A DNA stretch of 58,232 nt from an uncultured Collinsella sp. (GCA_958403395.1 CATXXF010000007.1:1-58232); one strand, 5' to 3'. Counted from the stretch's first letter, positions 42,725-51,149 are shown. Notes: generated from the sequence alone by a model not told the origin. Translations and numbers: made by a program.

Positions 42725-43363
42725 ATGGCGTTCGACTTTAAGAAGGAATGCAAGGAGCTCTACAAACCCGCAAGCAAGCCGAGTATCATAACTGTCCCGC
42801 CTATGAGCTACGTTGCCGTTCGCGGAAAGGGCGACCCAAATACCGAAGGTGGCGAGTATCAAAATGCCCTGCCGCTGCTTTACGGCATCGCCTATACCGT
42901 TAAGATGTCGAAGAAAGGCTCAAGGAGTATCGAAGGCTATTTCGACTTTGTGGTACCGCCGCTCGAGGGTTTCTGGTGGCAAGACTCCCCGAGCGACGAC
43001 ATCGATTATGTACGCAAGGACGATTTCAACTTTATCTCGTGCATCCGCCTGCCCGATTTCGTCACCCGAGATGACTTTGACTGGGCAGTCGCGGAAGCCA
43101 CAACCAAAAAGAAACTGGACTTTTCCGCCGTCGAGCTGCTTAAAGTTGACGAGGGTCTCTGCGTTCAATGCATGCACACCGGGCCCTATGACAGCGAGCC
43201 GGCAACCGTAGACGCTATGCATGAATATACGGCCGAGCAGGGCTATGTCCCCGACTTCTCAGACACCCGTTTCCATCACGAAATCTATCTCTCCGATCCA
43301 CGCAAATGTGCACCGGAGAAACTTAAGACTGTGGTTCGTCATCCTATCAAGCGCGCTGAATAG
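42725..43363 (+). CDS. GyrI-like small-molecule-binding protein
   Basis: 212 residues, ATG at 42725 after AAAGGCGGCCAAC. Starts MAFDFKKECKELYKPASKPSI and contains VPPMSYVAVRGKGDPN, EGFWWQ, and a late YDSEPATVDAMHEYTAEQGY with FHHEIYLSDPRKCAPEKLKTVVRHP, all typical of the standalone GyrI-like / YdhR group (COG4832-like). These are SOUL/GyrI-fold proteins that bind or degrade small cytotoxic compounds. Monocistronic. Confidence 0.87.
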   Translation: MAFDFKKECKELYKPASKPSIITVPPMSYVAVRGKGDPNTEGGEYQNALPLLYGIAYTVKMSKKGSRSIEGYFDFVVPPLEGFWWQDSPSDDIDYVRKDDFNFISCIRLPDFVTRDDFDWAVAEATTKKKLDFSAVELLKVDEGLCVQCMHTGPYDSEPATVDAMHEYTAEQGYVPDFSDTRFHHEIYLSDPRKCAPEKLKTVVRHPIKRAE

Positions 43364-43534
43364 CGTGGAGCGTCATCTCACGCGCTAGGTTTTAAGCCAG
43401 CCAACCAGCCGCCTCCTAGGCCGTCCGGTAATTATCTTGACGCGGCCCGTCGCATCTTATAAGTTTGTTTTGCTAAAGCTGGAAAGCCTCTCAACGACGC
43501 GCAACTCCAGCTCTTTTTCTATCAAGAGGCTTAA

Positions 43535-43890
43535 ATGAAATACCGGAAGTCGCGGATATCCATCAACGAACAAATAGCACTATTGACAGAATACAGGGGT
43601 CTTAAGTGCTCTGATCAAAGCGAACTCGAGCGAGCTTTGGTCGAAGTCGGCCACTACAGACTGTCGGCCTACTGGTTTCCCTACAAAACCAAATGCAAGT
43701 CCGGGATTACCATCTTTCGCGAAGGCACAACATTCGAAACCATCATCTACACGTATGAATTTGACCGAGCCCTCCGGCAGTTAATGTTTGATGCGGTCGG
43801 CAGAATTGAGATCTACCTCAAAAGCAGAATTGCCTATCTTGCCTCTGAGGAACGCGGGCCTTTCTGTTACCCAGATGTCGCCATAACGAG
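43535..43890 (+). pseudogene. Truncated Abi (abortive infection, Abi_2 type) gene
   Basis: The start (ATG at 43535, AGAGGCTTAA upstream) and about 118 codons match the N-terminus of Abi_2/AbiD-like proteins: ISINEQIALLTEYRGL, VGHYRLSAYWFPYK, GTTFETIIYTYEFDRALRQL and DAVGRIEIYLKSRIAYL. Family members are about 300 residues. Near 43880-43890 homology stops and the sequence becomes the 3' end of an unrelated chloride-channel gene read in another frame, with the frame closing at 43984. The region is AT-richer than its surroundings. Probably an acquired defence gene broken by deletion. Confidence 0.75.
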
Positions 43891-44097
43891 GCTCAACTCG
43901 GCATGTCCATCGCGCTTTGCGCCGCGCTGGGCTACGCAGCCGTCTTTGGCAGCGCCACCAATACGCTGCTCGCACCCATCCTGATTGGCTGCGAAGTCTT
44001 CGGTTTCGGTAATCTGCCGGCATTCTTCATCGTCTGCGTCGCGGCTTACCTGTTCAACATGGATAAGTCGATCTATGCCCTGCAGAAGCGGGCGTAG
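43884..44097 (+). pseudogene. C-terminal remnant of a ClC-type chloride channel gene
   Basis: From about 43884 the frame reads NEAQLGMSIALCAALGY, then GSATNTLLAPILIGCEVFGFG and AYLFNMDKSIYALQKRA with a stop at 44097. This is the last helix pair and tail of voltage-gated chloride channel family (EriC-like) proteins; some 350 N-terminal residues are missing. It shares the junction with the broken Abi gene, so one recombination or deletion event can explain both. Confidence 0.7.
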
Positions 44098-44241
44098 AAA
44101 GATGTCCAAGCAAGTGGTCTCAACCGGAAACGGCATCCCACTCTAAGGCTGTATTCCGGGACACGGTTTCCGTTTGGGACGCCATTCGGAAAGCGCATCC
44201 CGTTCTTTCACGGCGTCTTGGCTATGCAAAGTGCTCGAACG

Positions 44242-44820
44242 TTATTCCTCGTACGCGCCCTCGAGCCGAAGCAGCCACTCCTTGCGGTCAAGCCCGCCGG
44301 CATATCCGTTAAGCGAGCCGTCGGCGGCAACCACGCGATGGCACGGCACAATGATCGAAATAGGATTCCGCGCGACCGCGGCCCCCACGGCACGGGGAGA
44401 CACAACAGGTGCTTCGTTTCCCGGTACACGATGTCGAGCCGCAACACGCTGGGCGATCTCACCATACGTAGCGACCTCGCCACGCGGGATAGAAAGCAGC
44501 TCAAACCAAACCTCACGCTGAAACGCCGTGCCAATCATATGCAACGGCGGCGTAAACCGAGGCTCCTGCCCCGCAAAATAAGCATTCAGCCAAGCCCAAG
44601 AACGCTCAAGCACCGAAGAAGCCGCGCCATTTGCCGGACTCACCGAAGACATCCCACCGGTACCAGAAACCGCATCGGCGCCTTCAACATGTTCGGGATC
44701 TTCTTTGAGAAGCGTGGAGCCAAAGTGCTCCTGCCCCTCAAACCAAAGCCCCGTCAAACCGCGGCCATCAGCGGCAAGCAGGATTTCGCCCAAAGGCGAA
44801 GCAAACGTCGTCGTGACCAC
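44242..44820 (-). CDS. ogt: Methylated-DNA--protein-cysteine methyltransferase
   Basis: 192 residues from a GTG at 44820 with AAAGGAG six bases upstream. The active-site motif is IIVPCHRVV with the acceptor Cys. The DNA-binding helix-turn-helix RGEVATYGEIAQRVA and the C-terminal NGYAGGLDRKEWLLRLEG are conserved. An insertion of about 25 residues near position 55 (SGTGGMSSVSPANGAASS) is not typical. It removes O6-alkyl groups from guanine in a suicidal reaction. Monocistronic. Confidence 0.92.
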   Translation of the reverse strand: MVTTTFASPLGEILLAADGRGLTGLWFEGQEHFGSTLLKEDPEHVEGADAVSGTGGMSSVSPANGAASSVLERSWAWLNAYFAGQEPRFTPPLHMIGTAFQREVWFELLSIPRGEVATYGEIAQRVAARHRVPGNEAPVVSPRAVGAAVARNPISIIVPCHRVVAADGSLNGYAGGLDRKEWLLRLEGAYEE

Positions 44821-44985
44821 CAGCGGCTCCTTTCAAAACTCCGCAACATAATACCGCGAATTGTGCAGACAACCCCACAGATACGTCTGGGCGGGCTCGC
44901 AATTGCTTAAGCGAGGCTGTTTTCCCCAATCAAGCGAAGAAGACGCAGGGCTTCGACGCCAGAGAGGTACCTCTATCAGCTGAGC

Positions 44986-45157
44986 TCTAATACTTTCCCG
45001 AGAAGTGAACGAGTAAAAACGAAGCCCCGGAGCATCCACACCTTTAGCCCAAAAAACCGCAGGATTCACGCTGTAAAACCGCAGGAAATAGCGGTCAAAA
45101 TATGCCAATACTTCGGGGGTCCAAATAAGCTCGTTCACTTCACGGGAAAGTATTAGA
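44986..45157. repeat. MITE-like element with 28-bp terminal inverted repeats
   Basis: Arms 44986-45013 and 45130-45157 begin TCTAATACTTTCCCG and match at all but one or two positions. The interior is about 116 bp, without recognisable genes. Total 172 bp. Confidence 0.87.
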
Positions 45158-45179
45158 CCCCGATTCACCCCAACCCCAA

Positions 45180-45335
45180 AGTCGCCCCAGGCAGCAGGCG
45201 CGACAGCGCCGCGGCTGCCGTCACGGCCCCGCAGTCACCCCAGGCAGCAGGCGCAACGCGCCGCAGCTGCCGGCCGCGCCCCACAGTCCCCAAAGGCGGC
45301 AGGCGCAAAGCGCCGAGGCCGCCGCCGGGGCCAGG
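45180..45335. repeat. Three tandem hairpin units of about 52 bp
   Basis: Units start at 45180, 45233 and 45285 with AGTCNCCCCAG-like sequence. Each holds the fold GGCAGCAGGCGC / GCGCCGCGGCTGCC (with compensatory variation, for example GGCGGC…GCCGCC in unit 3). GC content is extreme for the window. Confidence 0.8.
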
Positions 45336-45424
45336 GCCCGCAACGGCCACGTGCCCTCACATCAGCCCAGCGGCCCCAGCCAACAACGGCCCCATCGCAG
45401 GCCGCTCGCAGCAGCGTCACCGCA

Positions 45425-45554
45425 GGCGGAGGCCGGGCTTAGTTTTCAGAACACTCCGCAGACCAGTGTGGCGCCTTGTCCGCGGCTCCGAAGGAGCAGG
45501 ACAAGGCGCCACACATGGTCGAGGACGTTCTGAAAACTAAGCCCGGCCCCCGCC
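45425..45554. repeat. Three-level nested palindrome with conserved GGACAAGG core (copy 1)
   Basis: Outer arms GGCCGGGCTTAGTTTTCAGA (from 45431) and complement (to 45548) are perfect over 22 bp and extend imperfectly to 45425/45554. The inner arms TGTGGCGCCTTGTCC (45467-45481) and 45499-45513 are perfect. The apex GCTCC-GAA-GGAGC is a third stem. Lies 13 bp beyond the asd stop codon. Confidence 0.92.
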
Positions 45555-45566
45555 GGACAGGCCACA

Positions 45567-46592
45567 CTACTCGCAGAGCAGCTTAGCGATCTGGACGGCG
45601 TTGGTTGCCGCGCCCTTACGGATTTGGTCGCCGCAGCACCAGAAGGTGATACCGCGCGCGGCCTCGGGGTTCGAGATGTCGCGACGCACGCGGCCGACCC
45701 AAATCAGGTCCTGGTCGGAGGTGTCCATCGGCATGGGGAAGCGATCGTGCGCATCCTCGGCAGCCATATCGTCAACCAGCTTGACGCCGGGAGCGGCAGC
45801 CAGCGCAGCACGGGCCTCCTCGACCGTAATATCGCGCTCAAACTCGAGCGTAATGCTCTCGGAGTGCGAACGCAGCACGGGCACGCGCACGCAGGTGCAG
45901 TTCACGCGCAGCTCGGGCAGGTGCATAATCTTGCGGCCCTCGTTTTGCAGCTTCATCTCCTCGGAGGTAAAGCCCTCCTCCTTGACGCCGCCAATCTGCG
46001 GAATCAGGTTGCTCGCCAGCTGGGCGGCAAAAGCGCGCGGCTCGGGAATCTCCTCGCCACGGCCCAGGGCGGCCAGCTGAGCCTCGAGCTCGGCCATACC
46101 GGGGGCACCGGCGCCCGAAGCTGCCTGATACGTGGACACGATCATACGCTTCACGCCGGCGAGCTGGTGCAGCGGCCACGTGGGAACCAGGCCGATGATG
46201 GTCGCGCAGTTGGGATTGGCGATAAGGCCGTGATGCCATTTGATATCGTCGGCATTGATCTCGGGCACGACCAGCGGCACCTCGGGGTCCATGCGGAAGG
46301 CATGGCTGTTGTCGACTACGACGGCGCCGCGCTTGACGGCCTCGGGCAGCAGTTCCTTCGCGATATCGTCGCCGGCGGCACCAAGCACAATGTCACAGCC
46401 CTCAAAGGCCTCGGGGCAAGCCTCTTCGATCACGATCTGCTCACCGCGGAACTCGACGGTCTTGCCCGCAGAGCGTGCGCTCGCCAGCAGCTTGAGCTTA
46501 CCGACCGGAAACTCCTGCTCGTTGAGGCACTCGAGCATCTGGGTGCCCACGGCTCCCGTCGCGCCCAAAATAGCAACCGTGTACTGTTTCAT
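45567..46592 (-). CDS. asd: Aspartate-semialdehyde dehydrogenase
   Basis: 341 residues from the ATG at 46592 (AAAGGGGGAAGC upstream); 54 further in-frame codons upstream are not family-like. NADP-binding ILGATGAVGTQMLECL, catalytic Cys in IANPNCATI, and the substrate-binding segment HSESITLEFERD with its His are all present. It reduces aspartyl phosphate to the semialdehyde, the branch point to lysine, threonine and methionine. It follows lysC on the same strand after a 173-bp gap with a terminator-like hairpin, so it may have its own promoter. Confidence 0.94.
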   Translation of the reverse strand: MKQYTVAILGATGAVGTQMLECLNEQEFPVGKLKLLASARSAGKTVEFRGEQIVIEEACPEAFEGCDIVLGAAGDDIAKELLPEAVKRGAVVVDNSHAFRMDPEVPLVVPEINADDIKWHHGLIANPNCATIIGLVPTWPLHQLAGVKRMIVSTYQAASGAGAPGMAELEAQLAALGRGEEIPEPRAFAAQLASNLIPQIGGVKEEGFTSEEMKLQNEGRKIMHLPELRVNCTCVRVPVLRSHSESITLEFERDITVEEARAALAAAPGVKLVDDMAAEDAHDRFPMPMDTSDQDLIWVGRVRRDISNPEAARGITFWCCGDQIRKGAATNAVQIAKLLCE

Positions 46593-46666
46593 GCTTCCCC
46601 CTTTAAAGGTTGTGGCTTTTGCCCGCACGCCGAGCAGGCCGATTATTGTTGCCAGTGTATACAAGA

Positions 46667-46693
46667 ACGGGGCGGACACGAAACCCGCCCCGT
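46667..46693 (-). terminator. Hairpin between lysC and asd
   Basis: ACGGGGCGG / CCGCCCCGT, perfect 9-bp stem with a 9-nt loop, followed on the minus strand by TTCTTGT; a probable terminator or attenuator. Confidence 0.6.
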
Positions 46694-46765
46694 CGAAACG
46701 AAACCGAAACGAAACGCCCCGCCGTAGATTTATGAGACATGTCCAAAAAATCAACGGGATGGCAG

Positions 46766-48154
46766 CTACTTGTGGAGCGCGACCAGGGCGGGATCGACCG
46801 GCGCGGGAGCCTCCAGGTCGGAGACCTTCACAATGCCGTTCTCGTCGGAGAAGGCGCGGTAAATGGTCTGAATCGCCAGATCAAAGTCCTTCTCCTCCAC
46901 ACCGATGATGATATTGATCTCGTCGCAGCTCTGCGAAATCATGCGCACGCTCACGCCGGCCTGACCAAGCATGCCAAACAGGTGGCCCGAGATACCCGCG
47001 CGGCCGCGCAGGTTACGGCCGACAGTCGCGATGAGCGCCAAGCCCTCGACAACCTCGATCTCGAGCGGCTCGACCTCCTGCTGAATGTCGCCCACGAGCG
47101 AGTACAGCGAATCGTGCACGTCCTGCTCCTGCACCACGGCGCCAAAGCGGTCGACACCGGTGGGCATGTGCTCGACGGAAACGTCATAGCGCTCGAAGAC
47201 CGAAAGCGCGCGGCGCATAAAGCCGACGCGCGGCTTGGTGCGGTCGCGGGCCACGTTAATGGCGACAAAACCGCGCTTGCCGGTCACGCCGGTAATGATG
47301 GGCTCCGCCTCGCCCTCATCAGCCGTCTCGCTAATGATGGTGCCGGGGTCCTGCGGCGCATTGGTGTTCTTGATGACCAGCGGAATACCCGCCTCGCGCA
47401 CGGGGAACACGGCCTCCTCGTGCAGGACGCTTGCGCCCATGTACGAAAGCTCGCGCAGCTCCTCGTAGGTAACGCGCGCAATGGGCTGGGCCTCGGGAAC
47501 AATACGCGGATCGGCAGAATAGAAACCCGAGACGTCGGTCCAGTTCTCGTACAGATCGGCGCCCAAGCACTTGGCCAGAATCGAGCCGGAAATATCGCCG
47601 CCGCCACGGTCGAGCAGCTTAATCTGGCCCTCACGCGTCGCGCCGTAGAAACCGGGCATAACAAAGCCGCCCTGCTGACCGTACTCCTGCACCAGCTCGG
47701 AGGTGCGATTCATGCTGAGCGTACCGTCGTGATGGAACGCCACAACCGTCGCGGCGTCCAGGAACGGCAGGTCCAGGTACTCGGCCATCAGGCGAGCGGT
47801 GAAGTACTCACCGCGGCTCACGAGCTCCTCGGTGGAGTAACCGCCCGAGCGGGCGCGCTCGGCAAAGGCCGCGAACTCCTCGCGGATGGGATAGGTAAGC
47901 TCCAGCTCGTCAGCAATATCAAAATAGCGCTGGCCAATGTCCTCGAGCAACTCCTCGCACGACACGTGATACTTAACGTGCGCGTTAACCAGGTAGAGCA
48001 GGTCGGTCACCTTGGTGTCGCCCTTAAAGCGGCGACCGCAGGCAGAAACCACCACAAAACGGCGGGCAGGGTCGGCATCGACGATGGCCTTGATCTTCTT
48101 GAAGTGTTCGGCGTCGGCGACCGACGAGCCGCCAAACTTGGCAATCTTAATCAT
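46766..48154 (-). CDS. lysC: Aspartate kinase
   Basis: 462 residues. Kinase-domain motifs KFGGSSVADAEHFKK, VVSACG, GRGGGDISGSILAKCLGAD and ENWTDVSGF. Two C-terminal ACT domains (from about residue 310: VTGKRGFVAINVARDR and LIATVGRNLRGRAGISGHLFGMLGQAGVSVRMISQ) provide allosteric control by end products. The length matches the monofunctional type without internal start of the beta subunit. First step of the aspartate pathway; transcribed away from thrC and thrB. Confidence 0.94.
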   Translation of the reverse strand: MIKIAKFGGSSVADAEHFKKIKAIVDADPARRFVVVSACGRRFKGDTKVTDLLYLVNAHVKYHVSCEELLEDIGQRYFDIADELELTYPIREEFAAFAERARSGGYSTEELVSRGEYFTARLMAEYLDLPFLDAATVVAFHHDGTLSMNRTSELVQEYGQQGGFVMPGFYGATREGQIKLLDRGGGDISGSILAKCLGADLYENWTDVSGFYSADPRIVPEAQPIARVTYEELRELSYMGASVLHEEAVFPVREAGIPLVIKNTNAPQDPGTIISETADEGEAEPIITGVTGKRGFVAINVARDRTKPRVGFMRRALSVFERYDVSVEHMPTGVDRFGAVVQEQDVHDSLYSLVGDIQQEVEPLEIEVVEGLALIATVGRNLRGRAGISGHLFGMLGQAGVSVRMISQSCDEINIIIGVEEKDFDLAIQTIYRAFSDENGIVKVSDLEAPAPVDPALVALHK

Positions 48155-48257
48155 GGGCTGGAGGTTACCTTTCTAAAAGCCTCTGCGAACCTATTTTGCG
48201 TGCTCTGATACCATGGTTTCACCGATTGGGACCAAGGCATCCGAGGAGCAGTGTTAT

Positions 48258-49775
48258 ATGGGAACTTATCATAGTACACGAGGACGCACTTTATCGTGCT
48301 CAAGTAAGGTGGCAATCCGCACTGGCATCGCTCCCGACGGGGGTTTGTTTGTCTCGGACGAGCTCGGCACCCAGCAGGTCGATATCAGCTCGCTTGCAGC
48401 TAAATCGTACTTTGAAATCGCTCAAGATGTGTTGGGAATGTTACTGAATGATTACACGGCCGAAGAAATTTCGGCGTGTGTCGACGAGGCATACCGCGGC
48501 ACGTTCGCGAGTGAAGAGGTTACGCCGCTCGTCAAACTCGACGCTGCGCCGGGTGTTGACGCCCCTCAGACCTATGTGATGGAACTCTTTGGCGGCCCTA
48601 CAAGCGCCTTCAAGGACGTCGCCCTGCAGATGCTCCCCCGTCTGATGGCCCGCACTTCCGCCAAGGACGGCGGCGCCGAGCGCATCATGATCGTCACCGC
48701 CACGTCGGGCGACACGGGTAAGGCCGCACTCGCCGGTTTTGCCGACGCTCCGGGCACGGGCATCACCGTCTTTTATCCCGAGGGCAAGGTCAGCCGCGTC
48801 CAGAACCTGCAGATGTCCACGCAGGAGGGCGACAACGTCGCCGTCTGCGGCATCCGCGGCAACTTTGACGACGCCCAGAGCGCCGTCAAGCGCATCTTTG
48901 CCGATAAGGAGCTTGCCGAGCGTCTGGAGGCCGCAGGCACGGTGCTTTCGAGTGCCAACTCCATCAACGTCGGCCGTCTGGTACCGCAGGTCGTCTACTA
49001 CTTTGCCGCCTATGCGCAGCTGTTGCGCGCCGGCGCCATCGAGGCCGGCGACGCCGTGGAGTTCTGCGTACCGACCGGCAACTTTGGCGATATCCTGGCC
49101 GGCTACTATGCCAAGCGCATGGGTCTGCCCGTCGCCAAGCTCGTCGTGGCGAGCGACAAGAACAACGTGCTGGCTGACTTCCTGACTACCGGCGTCTACG
49201 ACCGCAACCGCCCGTTCTTCACGACCATCTCGCCGTCGATGGACATCCTCATCAGCTCCAACCTGGAGCGCATGCTGTACTTCCTGTCCGATGGCGACTG
49301 CGAGCTCGTTGCCGGCCTTATGGAGCAGCTGGCGCAGACGGGTCGCTACGAGGTGCCCGCCGAGCTGCTGGCCAAGATTCAGAGCGTCTTTGGCTGCGGC
49401 TGGGCCAGCGAGGACGAGGTCCGCACTGCCATCAAGAGCTGCTGGGATGCGAACGGCTACGTAATCGACCCGCACACCGCTTGTGGTTATCACGTCTTTG
49501 AGCAGGTCGCTCCCGCCGAGGGCGCCAAGGCCCGCGTCCTGCTTTCGACCGCCAGCCCCTACAAGTTCCCGCGCGCCTGCTGCGACGCCCTGGGCCTCGA
49601 CGTTCCCGAGGACGACTTTGAGGCCATGCGCGTGCTCGAGCAGGCCACCAACACGGTTGCCCCGACCCAGCTCGCCGAACTCGAATCCAAGCCCGTCCGC
49701 TTCGAAGACGTCTGCGACGTCGATGAGATGGCAAGCTACGTCGAGTCCGCAGCAAAAAAGATGGCTACCAACTAA
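48258..49775 (+). CDS. thrC: Threonine synthase
   Basis: 505 residues from the ATG at 48258 (MGTYHSTRG; AGGAGCAG upstream). The frame extends to 48213 without a ribosome-binding site. PLP-binding Lys in FGGPTSAFKDVALQML, phosphate-cup region VTATSGDTGKAALAGF, and CVPTGNFGDILAGYYAKRMGLP are conserved. It belongs to the longer, yeast/E. coli-like class. It turns O-phosphohomoserine into threonine and is followed 205 bp later by thrB on the same strand. The 103-bp gap to lysC holds both divergent promoters; no riboswitch was seen. Confidence 0.93.
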   Translation: MGTYHSTRGRTLSCSSKVAIRTGIAPDGGLFVSDELGTQQVDISSLAAKSYFEIAQDVLGMLLNDYTAEEISACVDEAYRGTFASEEVTPLVKLDAAPGVDAPQTYVMELFGGPTSAFKDVALQMLPRLMARTSAKDGGAERIMIVTATSGDTGKAALAGFADAPGTGITVFYPEGKVSRVQNLQMSTQEGDNVAVCGIRGNFDDAQSAVKRIFADKELAERLEAAGTVLSSANSINVGRLVPQVVYYFAAYAQLLRAGAIEAGDAVEFCVPTGNFGDILAGYYAKRMGLPVAKLVVASDKNNVLADFLTTGVYDRNRPFFTTISPSMDILISSNLERMLYFLSDGDCELVAGLMEQLAQTGRYEVPAELLAKIQSVFGCGWASEDEVRTAIKSCWDANGYVIDPHTACGYHVFEQVAPAEGAKARVLLSTASPYKFPRACCDALGLDVPEDDFEAMRVLEQATNTVAPTQLAELESKPVRFEDVCDVDEMASYVESAAKKMATN

Positions 49776-49788
49776 AACCCCTTATAAG

Positions 49789-49808
49789 GCGCCGGCGAAA
49801 GCCGGCGC
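49789..49808 (+). terminator. Terminator of thrC
   Basis: GCGCCGGC-GAAA-GCCGGCGC, perfect 8-bp stem with a GAAA tetraloop and flanking AAGG/CCTT pairing, followed by CTTCTTTC. Confidence 0.8.
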
Positions 49809-49854
49809 ACCTTCTTTCATCAGATAATCCCCGGGATGATGACGAACGCGCACA

Positions 49855-49966
49855 GCGTGCCTGGCTGTTTAGTTCGTCGCGAGTTCCGCACGCAAAGGAA
49901 AGCACTTAATGTGCTTTCCGTCTTGCGCAGGACTGCCCGAGCAGCGAACTAAACAGCCAGGCACGC
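49855..49966. repeat. Nested palindrome between thrC and thrB, ending at the thrB Shine-Dalgarno
   Basis: Outer arms GCGTGCCTGGCTGTTTAGTT… (49855-49876) and 49945-49966 are perfect over 22 bp. The inner hairpin GGAAAGCAC-TTAAT-GTGCTTTCC (49897-49919) is also perfect. The right outer arm ends one base before AGGAGG of thrB. Confidence 0.92.
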
Positions 49967-49979
49967 CAGGAGGACTCAC

Positions 49980-50861
49980 ATGATCAAGATCACCGTCCCA
50001 GCAACAAGCGCCAACTTGGGCATCGGCTACGACACCCTCGGCATGGCCGTCAGCCTCTACTCGCACTTCACCTTCGAGCGCGCCGACAAGCTCACCATCA
50101 CGGGCTGCCCCGAGGAATTCCAAAACGAGAACAACCTGGTCTACGTTAGCTTTGTCGATGCACTGGCCGCATGGGGCGAGCCGGCCTTCCCCGTCGCTAT
50201 CGACATTCAGACCGACGTGCCCGTCGCCCGCGGCCTGGGTTCCAGCTCCACCTGCGTCGTCGCCGGCATCATGGCGGCCGCCGCGCTGACGGGCCACACC
50301 GTCGACCGTGCCGAGCTCGTCCGCATTGCCACCGAGGTCGAGGGCCATCCCGATAACGTCGCCCCTGCTATCCTGGGCGGCGCCGTCTGCTCCTTTACGC
50401 CGACCGATTCGCTCCCCCAGTGCCTGCGCTACGAGGTGAGCGATCATCTGCGTTTTATTACCGTGATTCCGCCCTACGAGGTGCATACGAGCGAGGCGCG
50501 CAAGGTTGTGCCGCAGGAGATTCCACTCTCCACCGCCGTATGGCAAATGGGCCGCATCGCCGGCATGACGCGCGGCCTGGAGACCGGCGACCTTGACCTG
50601 ATTGCCGCCGCCAATGACGACCGCATCCAGGAGCCCTATCGCCGCCGCCTCATCCCCGACTACAACGCCGTGCGCGACACCTGCCTTAACGGAGGCGCCA
50701 AGACCATCTGGATCAGTGGCTCCGGCTCGACTCTCATGGCCGTGACTGACGACACCATCGTGGCAAAGTTCCTACAGGTCAAACTGCGTGAGCAGTTCCC
50801 CAAGTGTGATACGTATATTCTGACGTGCGACACCGAGGGCGCTCAAATCGAGTACCTGTAG
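49980..50861 (+). CDS. thrB: Homoserine kinase
   Basis: 293 residues, ATG at 49980 with AGGAGG upstream. GHMP kinase motifs: VPATSANLGIGYDTLGMA, ATP-binding VPVARGLGSSSTCVVAGIMAA, and the C-terminal WISGSGSTLMAV. It phosphorylates homoserine to supply thrC. The leader carries a large nested palindrome that abuts the ribosome-binding site. Confidence 0.94.
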   Translation: MIKITVPATSANLGIGYDTLGMAVSLYSHFTFERADKLTITGCPEEFQNENNLVYVSFVDALAAWGEPAFPVAIDIQTDVPVARGLGSSSTCVVAGIMAAAALTGHTVDRAELVRIATEVEGHPDNVAPAILGGAVCSFTPTDSLPQCLRYEVSDHLRFITVIPPYEVHTSEARKVVPQEIPLSTAVWQMGRIAGMTRGLETGDLDLIAAANDDRIQEPYRRRLIPDYNAVRDTCLNGGAKTIWISGSGSTLMAVTDDTIVAKFLQVKLREQFPKCDTYILTCDTEGAQIEYL

Positions 50862-50884
50862 ACATCCTCCCCATATACCTGTCC

Positions 50885-51011
50885 GGGACGGTCGGGATGT
50901 TCCCTCAAAATCGTCCTCGCGCATGAAGGCCCCTTGTCCTGCTCCTACGGAGCGGCGGACAAGGGGCCTTCGCGCTGCGGAATGATTTTGAGGGAACATC
51001 CCGACCGTCCC
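50885..51011. repeat. Three-level nested palindrome with conserved GGACAAGG core (copy 2, reversed)
   Basis: Outer arms of 28 bp (50885-50912 and 50984-51011) are perfect, starting GGGACGGTCGGGATG. Inner arms GAAGGCCCCTTGTCC (50925-50939) and 50957-50971 are perfect. The apex is GCTCC-TAC-GGAGC. The core, read on the other strand, is nearly identical to that at 45474-45506. It lies between the convergent thrB and the HTH partner gene. Confidence 0.93.
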
Positions 51012-51149
51012 TGCGCCCACCTTGCTGAGGATGTCTACAGGGACCCACGCTTTGAAGGGGCGCCGGGCTGATAGCATGCTTTTTATTGATAGGGGGCTCT
51101 TGCTAGGCTGGAGCACTTCCTAGAGGCGGGCATCGGCTGTGTGCTTAGT

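Larger units (their letters stand above)
44821..45566. other. Gene-free interval packed with three kinds of repeats
   Basis: 746 bp. It contains a MITE-like element (44986-45157), three tandem GC-rich hairpin units (45180-45335), about 90 bp of further GC-rich sequence and a three-level nested palindrome (45425-45554). A 111-codon frame at 44833-45168 (minus) spans the first element and is judged spurious. Confidence 0.7.

Noticed and set aside
44833..45168. 111-codon frame on the minus strand upstream of ogt
   Set aside because: It runs through both terminal inverted repeats of the 172-bp element, so parts of it are the two strands of one repeat. It has no good ribosome-binding site and no recognisable domain.
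46739..48208. Long frame opposite lysC
   Set aside because: Shadow of the aspartate kinase gene; no domain and no start signal.
48155..48257. Lysine or other amino-acid riboswitch in the lysC-thrC divergent region
   Set aside because: The gap is only 103 bp and shows no conserved multi-stem aptamer; the thrC leader has no leader peptide rich in Thr or Ile codons.
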